40,526 nt of DNA, taken from the NCBI GenBank assembly GCA_903945325.1, contig CAJAVE010000154.1, positions 1-40,526 of the forward strand, in the 5' to 3' direction. Of the stretch, positions 1 to 8,426 are shown piece after piece; the stretch's first letter is position 1, and each line of letters starts with the position of its first letter. The position numbers and the translations under genes were made by a program. The stretch comes from an uncultured beta proteobacterium (GTDB lineage: Bacteria; Pseudomonadota; Gammaproteobacteria; Burkholderiales; Burkholderiaceae_C). The notes below the pieces were generated by a model, which worked only from the letters and a program-made list of their open reading frames with translations, searched no databases and was not told where the DNA came from.

Positions 1-1191
1 GTTTTCGTCCTGGCGGTAGTACTTGATCCAGGCGTCAAAGCTGGCCTGGGCGACCGTCTGCACCTTGCGCCCTGGCGTCTGCGCCACGCCGTTCACTGTT
101 TTGGTCAGTAGCTTGAGGTAGGTGGCGTTGTCGATCAGGCCTGCGCGGCGCAGCAACAAGTCATCGTAGTAGCTGGTGAAGCCTTCAAAGAACCACAGCA
201 ACTCGGTGTAATTCTCCTGGGTGTAGTCGTAAGTGGCCAACTCGTTAGGGCGCAGGCGTTTGACGTTCCAGGTGTGGAAATATTCGTGACTGATCAGCCC
301 CAGTAGTGTGGTGTAACCCTCGGGTTGCTTGTGGGTAGTGGGTGCAAGCGTGGTGCGCGGCAGCCGCGGCAAGTCCTGGCGTTTGCAGATCAGCGCGGTG
401 GAATTGCGGTGCTCCAATCCGCCGTAACCGTCGGCCATGGCGTTGAGCATGAATACATAGTTGATATACGGAATAGGGCTCTTGAGCCCGTGCTTATTGC
501 GCAAGCCGCTATGATTTTTGACACTTTCACCATGCCAGAAGCGGATTTCCTGTTCGCAAATAGCTTGCGTGTCGGCCAGTAGTTGGGCCCCGTCGAAACT
601 GGGCGGCGCGCCGGCCACCACAAAGCGGTGCGGTATGCCGCAAGCAGTGAAGCTGCCGCTCCAGAACGGCCCCAGCTCGAACGGGCAATCCACCAATGTG
701 TCGTAGTTTTCAGCGCGGTAGCTGCCAAATCCTCGCTTATCGACTTTTACCGCGTCAGCCCCAGTCGCTACAGACCAATGTGCTATTGATTTAGAAGCAA
801 TCAGTTCCAGCATGTGCGGTTGGTCTTGCTGGCCCTCCACCAAAAGGCACAGGCTGGTGCCATTGAAAAAGCCGCGCGTGGCATCCAGCCAGGCGGTGCG
901 CACCGAGGCGTCGTTGGCATACACCTCGTACTGCACCACGAGCGGCTTGCCCGGCGCGCAGTCCACGCTCCACGTGGCTTTGTCCAGTTGCTGGAAAGCC
1001 ACTGCACGTTTGCCCTGGCGGCATGTCAGGTTCTGCAGGTTTTTGGCGAATTCGCGAACCAGATAGCTTCCCGGAATCCAGGCTGGCAAGCGCAGAGTCT
1101 GGCTCTCGGCAGGTGCGGTGACGGTGAGCGTGACGCCAAAAAGGTGGGCATGCAGGTCGGCTACCTCAACCGTGTAGTGGACGCGGCCCAT
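1..1191 (-). CDS. M61 family (glycyl aminopeptidase-like) metallopeptidase, C-terminus cut by window edge
   Basis: The reading frame stays open from an ATG at 1191 to the left edge, giving the first 397 residues. The zinc-binding motif HEYFH is at residues 302-306, followed by TWNVKRLRPNEL, which is characteristic of peptidase family M61. The N-terminal half is the beta-rich domain of this family. No clear signal peptide is visible, so a cytoplasmic location is likely. Family members are usually about 600 residues, so roughly the last 200, including any PDZ domain, lie outside the window. The start lies only 4 bp after the dsbC-like stop, so the gene is probably the last of a ubiH-dsbC-M61 operon. 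A dispersed repeat copy (756-800) lies inside the frame and encodes the segment around IASKSIA. Substrate unknown; M61 enzymes cleave N-terminal Gly or Ala. Confidence 0.9.
   Translation of the reverse strand, partial: MGRVHYTVEVADLHAHLFGVTLTVTAPAESQTLRLPAWIPGSYLVREFAKNLQNLTCRQGKRAVAFQQLDKATWSVDCAPGKPLVVQYEVYANDASVRTAWLDATRGFFNGTSLCLLVEGQQDQPHMLELIASKSIAHWSVATGADAVKVDKRGFGSYRAENYDTLVDCPFELGPFWSGSFTACGIPHRFVVAGAPPSFDGAQLLADTQAICEQEIRFWHGESVKNHSGLRNKHGLKSPIPYINYVFMLNAMADGYGGLEHRNSTALICKRQDLPRLPRTTLAPTTHKQPEGYTTLLGLISHEYFHTWNVKRLRPNELATYDYTQENYTELLWFFEGFTSYYDDLLLRRAGLIDNATYLKLLTKTVNGVAQTPGRKVQTVAQASFDAWIKYYRQDEN
756..800 (+). repeat. Dispersed 17-bp palindrome element, copy A (inside M61 peptidase gene)
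   Basis: The core at 782-798 is GCTATTGATTTAGAAGC, 17 bp with imperfect arms. It is preceded by a CAGCCCC block and a degenerate stretch where other copies carry TGCGCA. Orientation (CCCC block, then palindrome) is on the plus strand, opposite to the gene. Read on the gene strand the core gives A-S-K-S-I-A. It is the weakest of the seven accepted copies because the TGCGCA block is not preserved. Confidence 0.6.
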
Positions 1192-1195
1192 GGAA

Positions 1196-1918
1196 TCAGC
1201 CTTTGGCATCGCTCAGCAATTTCTCAACTTGTTTGGCATCCACTGCGCCAGGAACCCGTGACCCGTCAATGAAAAGGAGAGTCGGCGTACCGGTGATTTT
1301 GTGGGTGCGGCCCAGTTCCACATTGCGCGCCAGCGCCGTGGTGTCGCAACCCGCTGCAGCGGCAGGAACTTGCAGGTCGCGCACCATGTAGTCCTGCCAG
1401 GCCTTGCCCTGGTCTTTGGCACACCAGATGGCTTTGGACTTGTCGCTGGAATCTGCACCCAGAATGGGATATAAAAACATGTAGATGGTGACGTTGTCCA
1501 CCTTTTGCAGGTCACGTTCAAAGCGCTTGCAATAGCCGCAGTTGGGATCTTCAAAAACGGCCAGGCGACGCTTGCCATTGCCGCGTACGATGGTGAAGGC
1601 GTCCTTGAAAGGCAGTTCTTCGAATTTGACCGCGGTGAGTTTGGTAACCCGTTCTTCGGTCAGGTTGCGCTTGGCGCGCAGGTCAATGATGTTGCCTTCT
1701 ATCAAGTAGTTGCCTTGGGCATCGGTGTAGTAAATATCAGCGCCATTGACGCGCAATTCAAATAGGCCAGGGATGGGTGTCTTGCTGATTTCATCAATGC
1801 TCTTGAGCTGAGGCAGGCGCTCAGCAAGACTTTTCCGGATGGCCGCTTCTTGTGCCAGGACGCCACTGCACAGCACAACCAGGGCGCTGGCCAACAGGGA
1901 TTTAAAAATGATTTTCAT
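1196..1918 (-). CDS. dsbC: DsbC-family periplasmic thiol:disulfide interchange protein
   Basis: 240 residues. An N-terminal signal peptide (hydrophobic segment about 5-20, cleavage near GVLA-QEA) sends it to the periplasm. The N-terminal DsbC dimerisation domain spans about 25-85. The thioredoxin-fold domain carries the active-site CGYC at 127-130 (context FEDPNCGYCKRFE) and a cis-proline loop in TGTPTLLFIDG. This is the signature of DsbC/DsbG proteins, which isomerise wrong disulfides and are kept reduced by DsbD. The start ATG overlaps the stop of the upstream hydroxylase gene by 4 bp (ATGA), and the M61 gene starts 4 bp after its stop, so the three are probably co-transcribed. Length matches the family. 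DsbC is preferred over DsbG from the CGYC motif and size. Confidence 0.93.
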   Translation of the reverse strand: MKIIFKSLLASALVVLCSGVLAQEAAIRKSLAERLPQLKSIDEISKTPIPGLFELRVNGADIYYTDAQGNYLIEGNIIDLRAKRNLTEERVTKLTAVKFEELPFKDAFTIVRGNGKRRLAVFEDPNCGYCKRFERDLQKVDNVTIYMFLYPILGADSSDKSKAIWCAKDQGKAWQDYMVRDLQVPAAAAGCDTTALARNVELGRTHKITGTPTLLFIDGSRVPGAVDAKQVEKLLSDAKG

Positions 1919-3072
1919 GACTGCTTTTTACCTTGAATGACGGGTTTGCCGTGTGCGCCCATGGCGCGCCGTGCAACCCATTGTTTGATCGGTCCACTAC
2001 TCTCAAATCGGTTCATGCCCCAGTTGCGCATGGCCTGCAATGCCGGATGGGGGTTGGTAAACAATTGCTGTAGCACATCGTTGGCCTGCCCCATCACCGC
2101 AAAATCGGCCTTGCGCGCCCGCTCGTACTGGCGCAGCAGTTTGGGATCCGCCACACTGCGCCAATAGGCCCGCTCGGTCAACACCCGCACCAGCTCGGCC
2201 CCATCGGCCAAGCCCATATTCAATCCCTGGCCCGCCAGCGGGTGCATGTTGTGTGCAGCATCTCCCGCCAGCACCCATGCACCCTGTGCCGCTACGCCGG
2301 TCCAGCGCCGGGCCTGCGCCTGTTGCAGTGCCCACGTTTTTCGCTCGCTGACCAGAGCCACAGCCCCCATCATGCCGTGGCTGGCCAGTTCCAACGCCTT
2401 GCAAAAATCCTCAGGTGTTGCGTTTTGCAACTCTTTCGCACGCAGCGGACTGACAGACCACACGATGGCGCATAAGTTCCCGTGCGGTCCGTCCATTGGC
2501 AAAAATGCCAGGATTTCACCCTTGTGAAACCACTGACGCGCCACTTGGGCGTGCGCGTTGGCACATTGCACCCGCGTGGCCAATGCCCATTGGTCGTAGG
2601 GTTTGACATCCCACTGCACGCCCAATTCCTGTCGCGAATGACTGGCGCGGCCTTCACACACCACGGTCAGCGTTGCGCGTTTCGGCTCGGTCATCACTTC
2701 AATCAGCGGCTGAAAGCGCACGGCCTCTGCCAGGCGGGCCTCCAGCACGGGCACATCCACGATCCAGTTCAGGGCTTCTGCCGGGGTGTCGCTCGCGTTA
2801 AATGCCACCTGCCCGCCGCTGTCTCCATGCACCTGCATGGCCAGTACGGGTGTCGCGTGCTGCTCGTCAGGCCAGCAGCGCACCGCCTCCAGCAGTTGGC
2901 GCGAGGGCAGGCTGAGCGCGTAGGCGCGCACGTCCGATGCCCCGCTGGTCGCAGAAAGGGGCGCGTCGCAGGCAACCAATGCCACCCGCAATTGCTTGCC
3001 CGCCAGATGCAGGGCCAGTGTGCGCCCAACGATGCCTGCGCCCCGAATACAGATGTCAAACGGTCTTGTCAT
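1915..3072 (-). CDS. UbiH/UbiF/Coq6-family FAD-dependent hydroxylase
   Basis: 385 residues from the ATG at 3072 (MTRPFDICIRGAG). An upstream in-frame ATG at 3147 would add 25 residues of unlikely sequence before the FAD-binding fold. The dinucleotide-binding GxGxxG motif is GAGIVG at residues 11-16. The second FAD motif, GDAAHNMHPLAGQGLNMG, lies in the C-terminal third and is the family signature of aromatic-ring hydroxylases of ubiquinone synthesis. These enzymes use FAD and O2 to hydroxylate the quinone precursor at the inner membrane. Which ring position this paralogue modifies (UbiH, UbiF or UbiI role) cannot be told from the sequence alone. Its stop overlaps the dsbC start in ATGA, suggesting translational coupling. 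Confidence 0.88.
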   Translation of the reverse strand: MTRPFDICIRGAGIVGRTLALHLAGKQLRVALVACDAPLSATSGASDVRAYALSLPSRQLLEAVRCWPDEQHATPVLAMQVHGDSGGQVAFNASDTPAEALNWIVDVPVLEARLAEAVRFQPLIEVMTEPKRATLTVVCEGRASHSRQELGVQWDVKPYDQWALATRVQCANAHAQVARQWFHKGEILAFLPMDGPHGNLCAIVWSVSPLRAKELQNATPEDFCKALELASHGMMGAVALVSERKTWALQQAQARRWTGVAAQGAWVLAGDAAHNMHPLAGQGLNMGLADGAELVRVLTERAYWRSVADPKLLRQYERARKADFAVMGQANDVLQQLFTNPHPALQAMRNWGMNRFESSGPIKQWVARRAMGAHGKPVIQGKKQS

Positions 3073-3182
3073 GGGTAAAGATTGTAGAAGGCGGGTCAGG
3101 TTGCTTGGACTTTGTTCCCCGTTGCAGCAGGAATGGCAGCCTTGCACCGATACTTCATGCCTTCGGTCTGACTAGGAGTTGT

Positions 3183-3548
3183 ATGGATTTACCGGACATT
3201 TTCAAACAGTATTGGCCGTTCCTGGCACTGGCGCTCTGGTTCGCCTACAAATGGTGGAACTCCAGAAGGGTGGTGGCCATGCTGCCGGAACTTCGCAAGA
3301 ATGGCGCGCTATGGGTCGACGTCCGGTCGGCAGCCGAGTTTGCAAGCGCGAACGCCCCCGGAACCATCAACATCCCCTTGCCCGAATTGGGTAGCCGACT
3401 CGGTGAGATACCCAAGTCCTCCCCGGTTGTGGTTTGCTGTGCAAGCGGAACGCGAAGCGGCATGGCAAAACTGTTGCTCAAGAAGAATGGCTACCGGGAT
3501 GTTCACAACATTGGGGCCTGGAGCAAGTTCCCGACGCAATCTTCTTAG
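3183..3548 (+). CDS. Membrane-anchored single-domain rhodanese
   Basis: 121 residues from ATG 3183, preceded by AGGAG at 3174-3178. One N-terminal transmembrane segment (about residues 10-26) is followed by a rhodanese domain (about 35-118). The active-site loop is C86-ASGTR, with the sulfur-carrying cysteine at its head, and the CH2A-like start WVDVRSAAEF is clear. Rhodanese domains transfer sulfane sulfur from donors such as thiosulfate. The positive residues after the membrane segment (NSRR) place the domain on the cytoplasmic side. In related Burkholderiales such a protein often sits beside grxC and secB; here it stands before ychF, 57 bp away. A longer in-frame ORF starts upstream at 2937, but the extra part overlaps ubiH antisense and has no support. 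Confidence 0.88.
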   Translation: MDLPDIFKQYWPFLALALWFAYKWWNSRRVVAMLPELRKNGALWVDVRSAAEFASANAPGTINIPLPELGSRLGEIPKSSPVVVCCASGTRSGMAKLLLKKNGYRDVHNIGAWSKFPTQSS

Positions 3549-3605
3549 CGATTGCTGATAAGTACAATTGGCGCCAGTTTCCCTAGGCTAATCAAGGATA
3601 TTTTC

Positions 3606-4697
3606 ATGAGTTTGAAGTGCGGCATCGTTGGCCTTCCCAACGTCGGTAAATCCACGTTGTTCAACGCCCTGACCAAGGCAGGCATTGCTGCGGAGAATTA
3701 CCCTTTTTGCACGATTGAGCCCAATGTGGGCATCGTCGAAGTTCCCGATGCGCGCATGGCGCAACTCGCCGTCATCGTCAAGCCCGAGCGCATGGTGCCG
3801 GCCGTGGTGGAATTTGTCGACATTGCGGGCCTGGTGGCCGGGGCCTCTACCGGCGAGGGTTTGGGCAACAAGTTTTTGGCCCACATCCGCGAGACTGATG
3901 CCACCATCAATGTGGTGCGCTGTTTTGAAGACGACAACGTGATTCACGTGTCCGGCAAGGTGGACCCGATCTCCGACATCGAAGTGATCCAGACCGAACT
4001 GTGCCTCGCCGATTTGGCAGCCGCAGAAAAAGCCCTGCACCGTGTCACCAAGACGGCACGCTCGGGCGACAAGGAGTCCATCAAGCTGGTCGCCATTCTG
4101 GAGAAGTGCCAGGCCGCGTTGAACGAGGCCAAACCGGTTCGCACACTGGACTTCACCAAAGAAGAGTTGCCCTTGTTACAACAATTTTTCTTTATCACGG
4201 CCAAGCCGGCCATGTTTGTGGCCAACGTAGCCGAAGACGGCTTTGCCAACAACCCCATGCTGGACCGCCTGACCGCCTATGCCACCGCGCAGAACGCGCC
4301 CGTGGTGGCCATCAGCGCCAAGCTCGAAGCCGAAATGTCGGAGATGAGCGACGAAGACCGCCAGATGTTTCTGGAAGAGTTGGGTCTGCATGAGCCCGGC
4401 CTGAACCGCCTGATCCGCTCGGCCTACAAGCTGCTGGGTTTGCAAACCTACTTCACCGCCGGTGTGAAGGAAGTGCGCGCCTGGACCATCCACGTGGGCG
4501 ACACCGGTCCGCAGGCTGCTGGCGTGATCCACACTGACTTTGAGAAGGGCTACATCCGTGCCCAGACCATTGCGTTCGATGATTTCATCACCTACAAGGG
4601 CGAGCAGGGTGCCAAGGATGCCGGCAAGATGCGCGCCGAAGGCAAGGAATACGTCGTCAAGGATGGGGATGTGATGAACTTCCTGTTCAGTTCCTGA
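3606..4697 (+). CDS. ychF: Redox-regulated ATPase/GTPase YchF (OBG family)
   Basis: 363 residues from ATG 3606, the same length as the E. coli protein. AAGGA at 3594-3598 serves as ribosome binding site. The P-loop is GLPNVGKS near the N-terminus, with [14 protein letters not shown] in the switch II/helical region and a C-terminal TGS domain ([18 protein letters not shown] onward). YchF is a TRAFAC-class P-loop ATPase that prefers ATP over GTP, binds ribosomes and represses the oxidative-stress response. The upstream in-frame ATG at 3552 would add 18 residues without similarity and is rejected. The gene converges on the yqaA-like gene, with a structured repeat between the two. Confidence 0.97.
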   Translation: MSLKCGIVGLPNVGKSTLFNALTKAGIAAENYPFCTIEPNVGIVEVPDARMAQLAVIVKPERMVPAVVEFVDIAGLVAGASTGEGLGNKFLAHIRETDATINVVRCFEDDNVIHVSGKVDPISDIEVIQTELCLADLAAAEKALHRVTKTARSGDKESIKLVAILEKCQAALNEAKPVRTLDFTKEELPLLQQFFFITAKPAMFVANVAEDGFANNPMLDRLTAYATAQNAPVVAISAKLEAEMSEMSDEDRQMFLEELGLHEPGLNRLIRSAYKLLGLQTYFTAGVKEVRAWTIHVGDTGPQAAGVIHTDFEKGYIRAQTIAFDDFITYKGEQGAKDAGKMRAEGKEYVVKDGDVMNFLFSS

Positions 4698-4714
4698 GCG
4701 AATTTTTAAGCCTT

Positions 4715-4779
4715 TTTGGCCTCTAGCCCCCGTGTACATTGCGCAGACAGCTATTAATTGTGTAGCAAAATCTGCGCAA
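4715..4779 (+). repeat. Dispersed palindrome element, copy B, with an extra 9-bp outer stem
   Basis: The core palindrome is 4750-4766 (GCTATTAATTGTGTAGC). Upstream lies GGCCTCTAGCCCCCGTGT, then TTGCGCAGA at 4739-4747, which is repeated perfectly inverted as TCTGCGCAA at 4771-4779. The RNA could fold into a 9-bp outer stem enclosing the inner hairpin. It fills the gap between the convergent genes ychF and yqaA-like, so a role as bidirectional terminator or transcript-end stabiliser is plausible. No U-tract follows, so ordinary intrinsic termination is not shown. Confidence 0.85.
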
Positions 4780-4789
4780 ATTGACTCTC

Positions 4790-5296
4790 TCACCAGAGCT
4801 TGACCAGCCCCGTCAGTGCGGCAGTCATCGTCACATACCGCGCAAACTTGCCGATGGCCATGTAAGCCAGACACTGCCAGAACGGCAGCTTGAGCCAGCC
4901 CGCCACCGCGCACAGCGGGTCGCCCACGATCGGCAGCCAGGCCAGCAGGCAGGCTTTTGGCCCCAGCTTTTCGAGCCATGCCAATGCCTTGGTGTGCGTC
5001 GATGAATGCCGGTATTTGTCGACGGCTTGATGCGCGCCGTACCCCATCCACCAGTCCACTGCGCCCCCCAGTGTGTTGCCAACGGTGGCCACCAGCACCA
5101 CAGGCCAGAATTGTTCGGGGTTCAGCTGCACCAAGCCAAAGACCAACGGTTCAGAGCCCAGTGGCAGCAGGGTGGCTGATAGGAAGGCCACCACGAACAC
5201 GGTGCTCAGACCGTACTGCGGCAACGACAGCAGGGCAAGCAGCGGGTTGATCCAGTCGGGCATATCGGCAGTGTAGGCTGCACGTTGGCTGGTCAT
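4790..5296 (-). CDS. YqaA-like membrane protein of the DedA/SNARE-associated superfamily
   Basis: 168 residues from ATG 5296; an alternative start at 5263 (MPDWINP) would give 157. Several hydrophobic segments are visible: about 27-45, 62-82, 112-130 and 140-165. The pattern FLSATLLPLGSEPLVFGLV, then GNTLGGAVDWWMG, then LLAWLPIVGDPLCAVAGWL matches E. coli YqaA. These are inner-membrane proteins of the wider DedA-like group, which includes phospholipid transporters; the function of YqaA itself is not established. It is divergent from dusB (118 bp between starts) and convergent with ychF. Confidence 0.85.
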   Translation of the reverse strand: MTSQRAAYTADMPDWINPLLALLSLPQYGLSTVFVVAFLSATLLPLGSEPLVFGLVQLNPEQFWPVVLVATVGNTLGGAVDWWMGYGAHQAVDKYRHSSTHTKALAWLEKLGPKACLLAWLPIVGDPLCAVAGWLKLPFWQCLAYMAIGKFARYVTMTAALTGLVKLW

Positions 5297-5323
5297 GGGG
5301 GGTACATCGAAAGTATTTTTCCG

Positions 5324-5342
5324 AATTTCAATTGCTGAAATT
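5324..5342. promoter_or_regulatory. Inverted repeat in the divergent yqaA-like/dusB promoter region
   Basis: AATTTCA and TGAAATT form perfect 7-bp arms around a 5-bp spacer (ATTGC). It lies between the divergent starts at 5296 and 5415. A TAGAAT at 5352-5357 could be a -10 box for dusB, but no well-spaced -35 accompanies it. It could be an operator; this is only a structural observation. Confidence 0.3.
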
Positions 5343-5414
5343 TTAGGCAGCTAGAATGGTCACCGACCCGCGTCACCGCCTCCCAAACCTACCCCATTTC
5401 CCACCGACATCCGC

Positions 5415-6464
5415 ATGCACATCGGCCACTTCGCTATGGCGAATCCCCTGTTTGTTGCACCCATGGCGGGCGTGACGGACCGGCCTTTCCGCCAGCTCTG
5501 CAAGCGCCTGGGCGCAGGCTATGCGGTCAGTGAAATGGTGACCTCGCGGCGTGACCTGTGGGACACCCTCAAGACGTCACGCCGTGCCAACCACGATGGT
5601 GAGCCTGGCCCCATTGCGGTGCAAATTGCCGGTACCGAGGCGCAGATGATGGCCGACGCGGCGGTCTACAACATCGAGCGCGGCGCGCAAATCATCGACA
5701 TCAACATGGGTTGCCCGGCCAAGAAGGTCTGCAACAAGTGGGCCGGCTCGGCCCTGATGCAGGACGAGGCGCTGGCCCTGTCCATTGTCGACGCCGTGGT
5801 GGCGGCCTGTGCCCAGCGCAACGTGCCGGTCACCTTGAAGATGCGCACCGGTTGGTGCCAGGCGCACAAAAATGCGGTCACGCTGGCGCGTACGTTTGAG
5901 GCGGCGGGCGTGCAGATGCTGGCCGTGCATGGCCGCACCCGCGAGCAGGGCTACAAGGGCGCAGCCGAGTACGACACCATTGCTGCCGTCAAGGCTGCGG
6001 TGCAGATTCCGGTGGTGGCCAATGGCGACATCACCTCTCCCGAAAAGGCGCGTGATGTGCTGCGGGCCACAGGGGCGGATGCCATCATGATTGGCCGCGC
6101 CGCGCAGGGCAGGCCGTGGATATTCCGCGAGATTGCCCATTTCCTGGACACGGGCACCCACCTGGCGCCACCGCTGGTGAGCGAAGTCAAGCGCCTGCTG
6201 GTGGAGCATCTGCATGACCACTACAGTCTGTATGACGAATTCATTGGCGTGCGCTCGGCACGCAAACACATTGGCTGGTATGTGCGCGACCTGCCCGGTG
6301 GTGAGGCCTTTCGCAGCGCAATGAATGCGTTGCAGGACAGCGTGGCCCAGGTGGCTGCGGTAGAACGATTTTTTGATGGTTTGAACGAGACGATGGACCG
6401 CATACCGGCAAACGGCGGTGTGGCCAACACGATAGGACGAGACATGACGGAATGTGTTGTATGA
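5415..6464 (+). CDS. dusB: tRNA-dihydrouridine synthase B
   Basis: 349 residues. A flavin-dependent TIM-barrel enzyme that reduces uridines in the tRNA D-loop with NADPH. The FMN-binding start (LFVAPMAGVTDRPFRQL) and the catalytic segment NMGCPAKKV, with the conserved cysteine, are intact. KMRTGW, AVHGRTREQGY, VVANGDITSP and MIGRAAQGRPWIF follow in the family order. The C-terminal helical RNA-binding part is present. The stop overlaps the fis start (ATGA), the conserved dusB-fis pairing seen in E. coli and other proteobacteria. There is no strong ribosome binding site before the ATG. Confidence 0.96.
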   Translation: MHIGHFAMANPLFVAPMAGVTDRPFRQLCKRLGAGYAVSEMVTSRRDLWDTLKTSRRANHDGEPGPIAVQIAGTEAQMMADAAVYNIERGAQIIDINMGCPAKKVCNKWAGSALMQDEALALSIVDAVVAACAQRNVPVTLKMRTGWCQAHKNAVTLARTFEAAGVQMLAVHGRTREQGYKGAAEYDTIAAVKAAVQIPVVANGDITSPEKARDVLRATGADAIMIGRAAQGRPWIFREIAHFLDTGTHLAPPLVSEVKRLLVEHLHDHYSLYDEFIGVRSARKHIGWYVRDLPGGEAFRSAMNALQDSVAQVAAVERFFDGLNETMDRIPANGGVANTIGRDMTECVV

Positions 6465-6697
6465 GCAAGAAGCTCCTGGAAGAAAGCGTACGCACCAGCC
6501 TGGAAGGCTACTTTCGCGACCTGCGTGGCACCGAGCCCGGCGGCATGCATGACATGCTGGTGCGCGCCGTAGAAAAACCGCTGCTGGAAGTGGTGATGGC
6601 ACAGGCCGATCACAACCAGTCCAAGGCCGCGCAGTGGCTGGGGTTGAACCGAAATACCCTGCGCAAGAAGCTGCTGGAACACCGACTGATTGATTGA
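6461..6697 (+). CDS. fis: Fis-family nucleoid-associated DNA-binding protein
   Basis: 78 residues from ATG 6461 (MSKKLLEESV). A start three codons earlier at 6452 is possible but less likely. The C-terminal helix-turn-helix NQSKAAQWLGLNRNTLRKKL matches Fis and NtrC C-terminal domains. The N-terminal part, shorter than the 98 residues of E. coli Fis, is typical of betaproteobacterial Fis. Fis bends DNA and regulates rRNA and growth-phase genes. It is translationally coupled to dusB and lies 24 bp before purH, so the three probably share a transcript. Confidence 0.92.
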   Translation: MSKKLLEESVRTSLEGYFRDLRGTEPGGMHDMLVRAVEKPLLEVVMAQADHNQSKAAQWLGLNRNTLRKKLLEHRLID

Positions 6698-6721
6698 TTT
6701 TTTAACTTAGCCCACTCCACC

Positions 6722-8320
6722 ATGAACGCACTTCTCTCTGTCTCTGACAAAACCGGCATCGTCGAATTGGCGCAGGCGCTGCACGCACAGGGCATCAAAC
6801 TGCTCTCCACCGGCGGCACCGCCAAGTTGCTGGCCGAGAAAGGCCTGCCGGTGACCGAGGTGGCCGACATGACGGGCTTCCCCGAAATGCTGGACGGCCG
6901 CGTCAAGACCCTGCACCCGCGCGTACACGGTGGCTTGCTGGCCCGCCGCGATGTGCCCGCCCACATGGCCGCGTTGGCCGAACACCAGATTGACACCATC
7001 GACGTGCTGGTGGTGAACCTGTACCCGTTTGAAGCCACCGTGGCCAAGCCCGGCTGCACGCTTGAAGATGCTATCGAGAACATCGACATTGGCGGCCCGG
7101 CCATGGTGCGCAGTGCCGCCAAGAACTGGAAAGACGTCGCGGTGCTGACCGATGCGTCGCAATACGCCACGGTCATTGCCGAGTTGACGTCAGCCGGAAA
7201 GGTCAGCGACAAGACCAAGTTTGCTCTGGGCGTGGCCGCCTTCAACCGCATCAGCCAGTACGACGGCGCCATCAGTGACTACCTCAGTTCGGTGCAGGTG
7301 GGTGACGAACTGCCCGCAGGCGATGCGGCGCCCACGCTGAGCCGCTTTCCAGCCCAGTTCAACGCGCAGTACACCAAGGTGCAAGACATGCGCTACGGCG
7401 AGAACCCGCACCAGCAGGCGTCCTTCTACCGCAACGCCAGCCCGGCGCTGGGCGCACTGTCCACCGGCGTGCAGTTGCAGGGCAAGGAGCTGAGCTACAA
7501 CAACATTGCGGATGCCGATGCAGCGTGGGAATGCGTGAAGAGTTTTCAGGCAACTGCCTGCGTCATCGTCAAGCATGCCAACCCTTGCGGCGTGGCGGTG
7601 GGCGCAACGGCCCTGGAGGCCTACAGCAAGGCCTTCCAGACCGACCCGACCTCGGCCTTTGGCGGCATCATCGCCTTCAACTGCCCCGTGGACGGTGCGG
7701 CGGCCCAGGTGGTGGCCAAACAGTTTGTCGAAGTGCTGATGGCCCCCGCCTTCACCCAGGACGCACTGGACGTGTTCAAGGCCAAGGCCAATGTGCGCCT
7801 GCTGCGCATCGCCCTGCCCGAAGACCGCGCCGACATCCTGAGCGCCGGGCGCAACAGCCTGGAGTTCAAACGCGTGAGTGGCGGCCTTCTGGTGCAGGAG
7901 TCCGACAACCACATCCTGCACCTGACCGACCTGAAAGTGGTGACCACCGTGCAGCCAACGCCTGAGCAACTACAGGACCTGCTGTTTGCCTGGACGGTGG
8001 CCAAGTACGTCAAGTCCAACGCCATTGTGTTCTGCAAGGATGGCATGACCATGGGCGTCGGTGCGGGGCAGATGAGCCGCCTGGACTCGGCCCGCATTGC
8101 CAGCATCAAGGCGGGTCACGCCAACCTGTCACTCGCGGGCACGGCGGTGGCCAGCGATGCCTTCTTTCCGTTCCGGGATGGCCTGGACGTGGTGGTCGAT
8201 GCAGGCGCCACTTGCGTCATCCAGCCCGGTGGCTCCATGCGTGACGACGAGGTGATTGCCGCCGCCAATGAGCGTGGCGTCGCCATGGTGTTCAGTGGTG
8301 TGCGCCACTTCCGCCATTGA
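6722..8320 (+). CDS. purH: Bifunctional AICAR transformylase/IMP cyclohydrolase
   Basis: 532 residues, the normal family length. The N-terminal IMP cyclohydrolase domain (about 1-140) carries [24 protein letters not shown] and [12 protein letters not shown]. The larger AICAR formyltransferase domain carries [13 protein letters not shown], the KHANPCGVA catalytic segment and [20 protein letters not shown]. It performs the last two steps of IMP synthesis: formylation of AICAR from 10-formyl-THF, then ring closure. It follows fis by 24 bp, probably as the last gene of a dusB-fis-purH unit. It converges with the hybrid kinase gene across a dispersed repeat. Confidence 0.98.
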   Translation: MNALLSVSDKTGIVELAQALHAQGIKLLSTGGTAKLLAEKGLPVTEVADMTGFPEMLDGRVKTLHPRVHGGLLARRDVPAHMAALAEHQIDTIDVLVVNLYPFEATVAKPGCTLEDAIENIDIGGPAMVRSAAKNWKDVAVLTDASQYATVIAELTSAGKVSDKTKFALGVAAFNRISQYDGAISDYLSSVQVGDELPAGDAAPTLSRFPAQFNAQYTKVQDMRYGENPHQQASFYRNASPALGALSTGVQLQGKELSYNNIADADAAWECVKSFQATACVIVKHANPCGVAVGATALEAYSKAFQTDPTSAFGGIIAFNCPVDGAAAQVVAKQFVEVLMAPAFTQDALDVFKAKANVRLLRIALPEDRADILSAGRNSLEFKRVSGGLLVQESDNHILHLTDLKVVTTVQPTPEQLQDLLFAWTVAKYVKSNAIVFCKDGMTMGVGAGQMSRLDSARIASIKAGHANLSLAGTAVASDAFFPFRDGLDVVVDAGATCVIQPGGSMRDDEVIAAANERGVAMVFSGVRHFRH

Positions 8321-8331
8321 TTTTGTAAGTC

Positions 8332-8394
8332 AAAGCTAACTCCAGCCCATGTGGAGTATGCGCAACCAGCTATAAAAAATATAGCAAATTTGCG
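8332..8394 (+). repeat. Dispersed palindrome element, copy C
   Basis: The core at 8369-8385 is GCTATAAAAAATATAGC. It is preceded by CTCCAGCCCATGTGG and TGCGCAACCA. CGCAA at 8361-8365 pairs with TTGCG at 8390-8394 as a short outer stem, as in copy B. It occupies most of the gap between the convergent genes purH and the hybrid kinase gene. It shares the uninterrupted TGCGCAACCAGCTATAAAAA with copy G (reverse strand, 35.6 kb). Confidence 0.88.
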
Positions 8395-8426
8395 GATGTC
8401 TTCGTTTGGCTGGTGAATGTGTTCCG

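Noticed and set aside
4176..5051. Long minus-strand ORF of 291 codons
   Set aside because: Antisense to ychF and out of frame with the yqaA-like gene. Its composition is that of a GC-rich shadow frame and no domain is visible.
5577..6602. Minus-strand ORF of 341 codons
   Set aside because: Antisense shadow of dusB and fis; His/Arg/Gly-rich sequence with no recognisable fold.
7190..7969. Minus-strand ORF of 259 codons inside purH
   Set aside because: Shadow of the purH frame; no start signal or domain.
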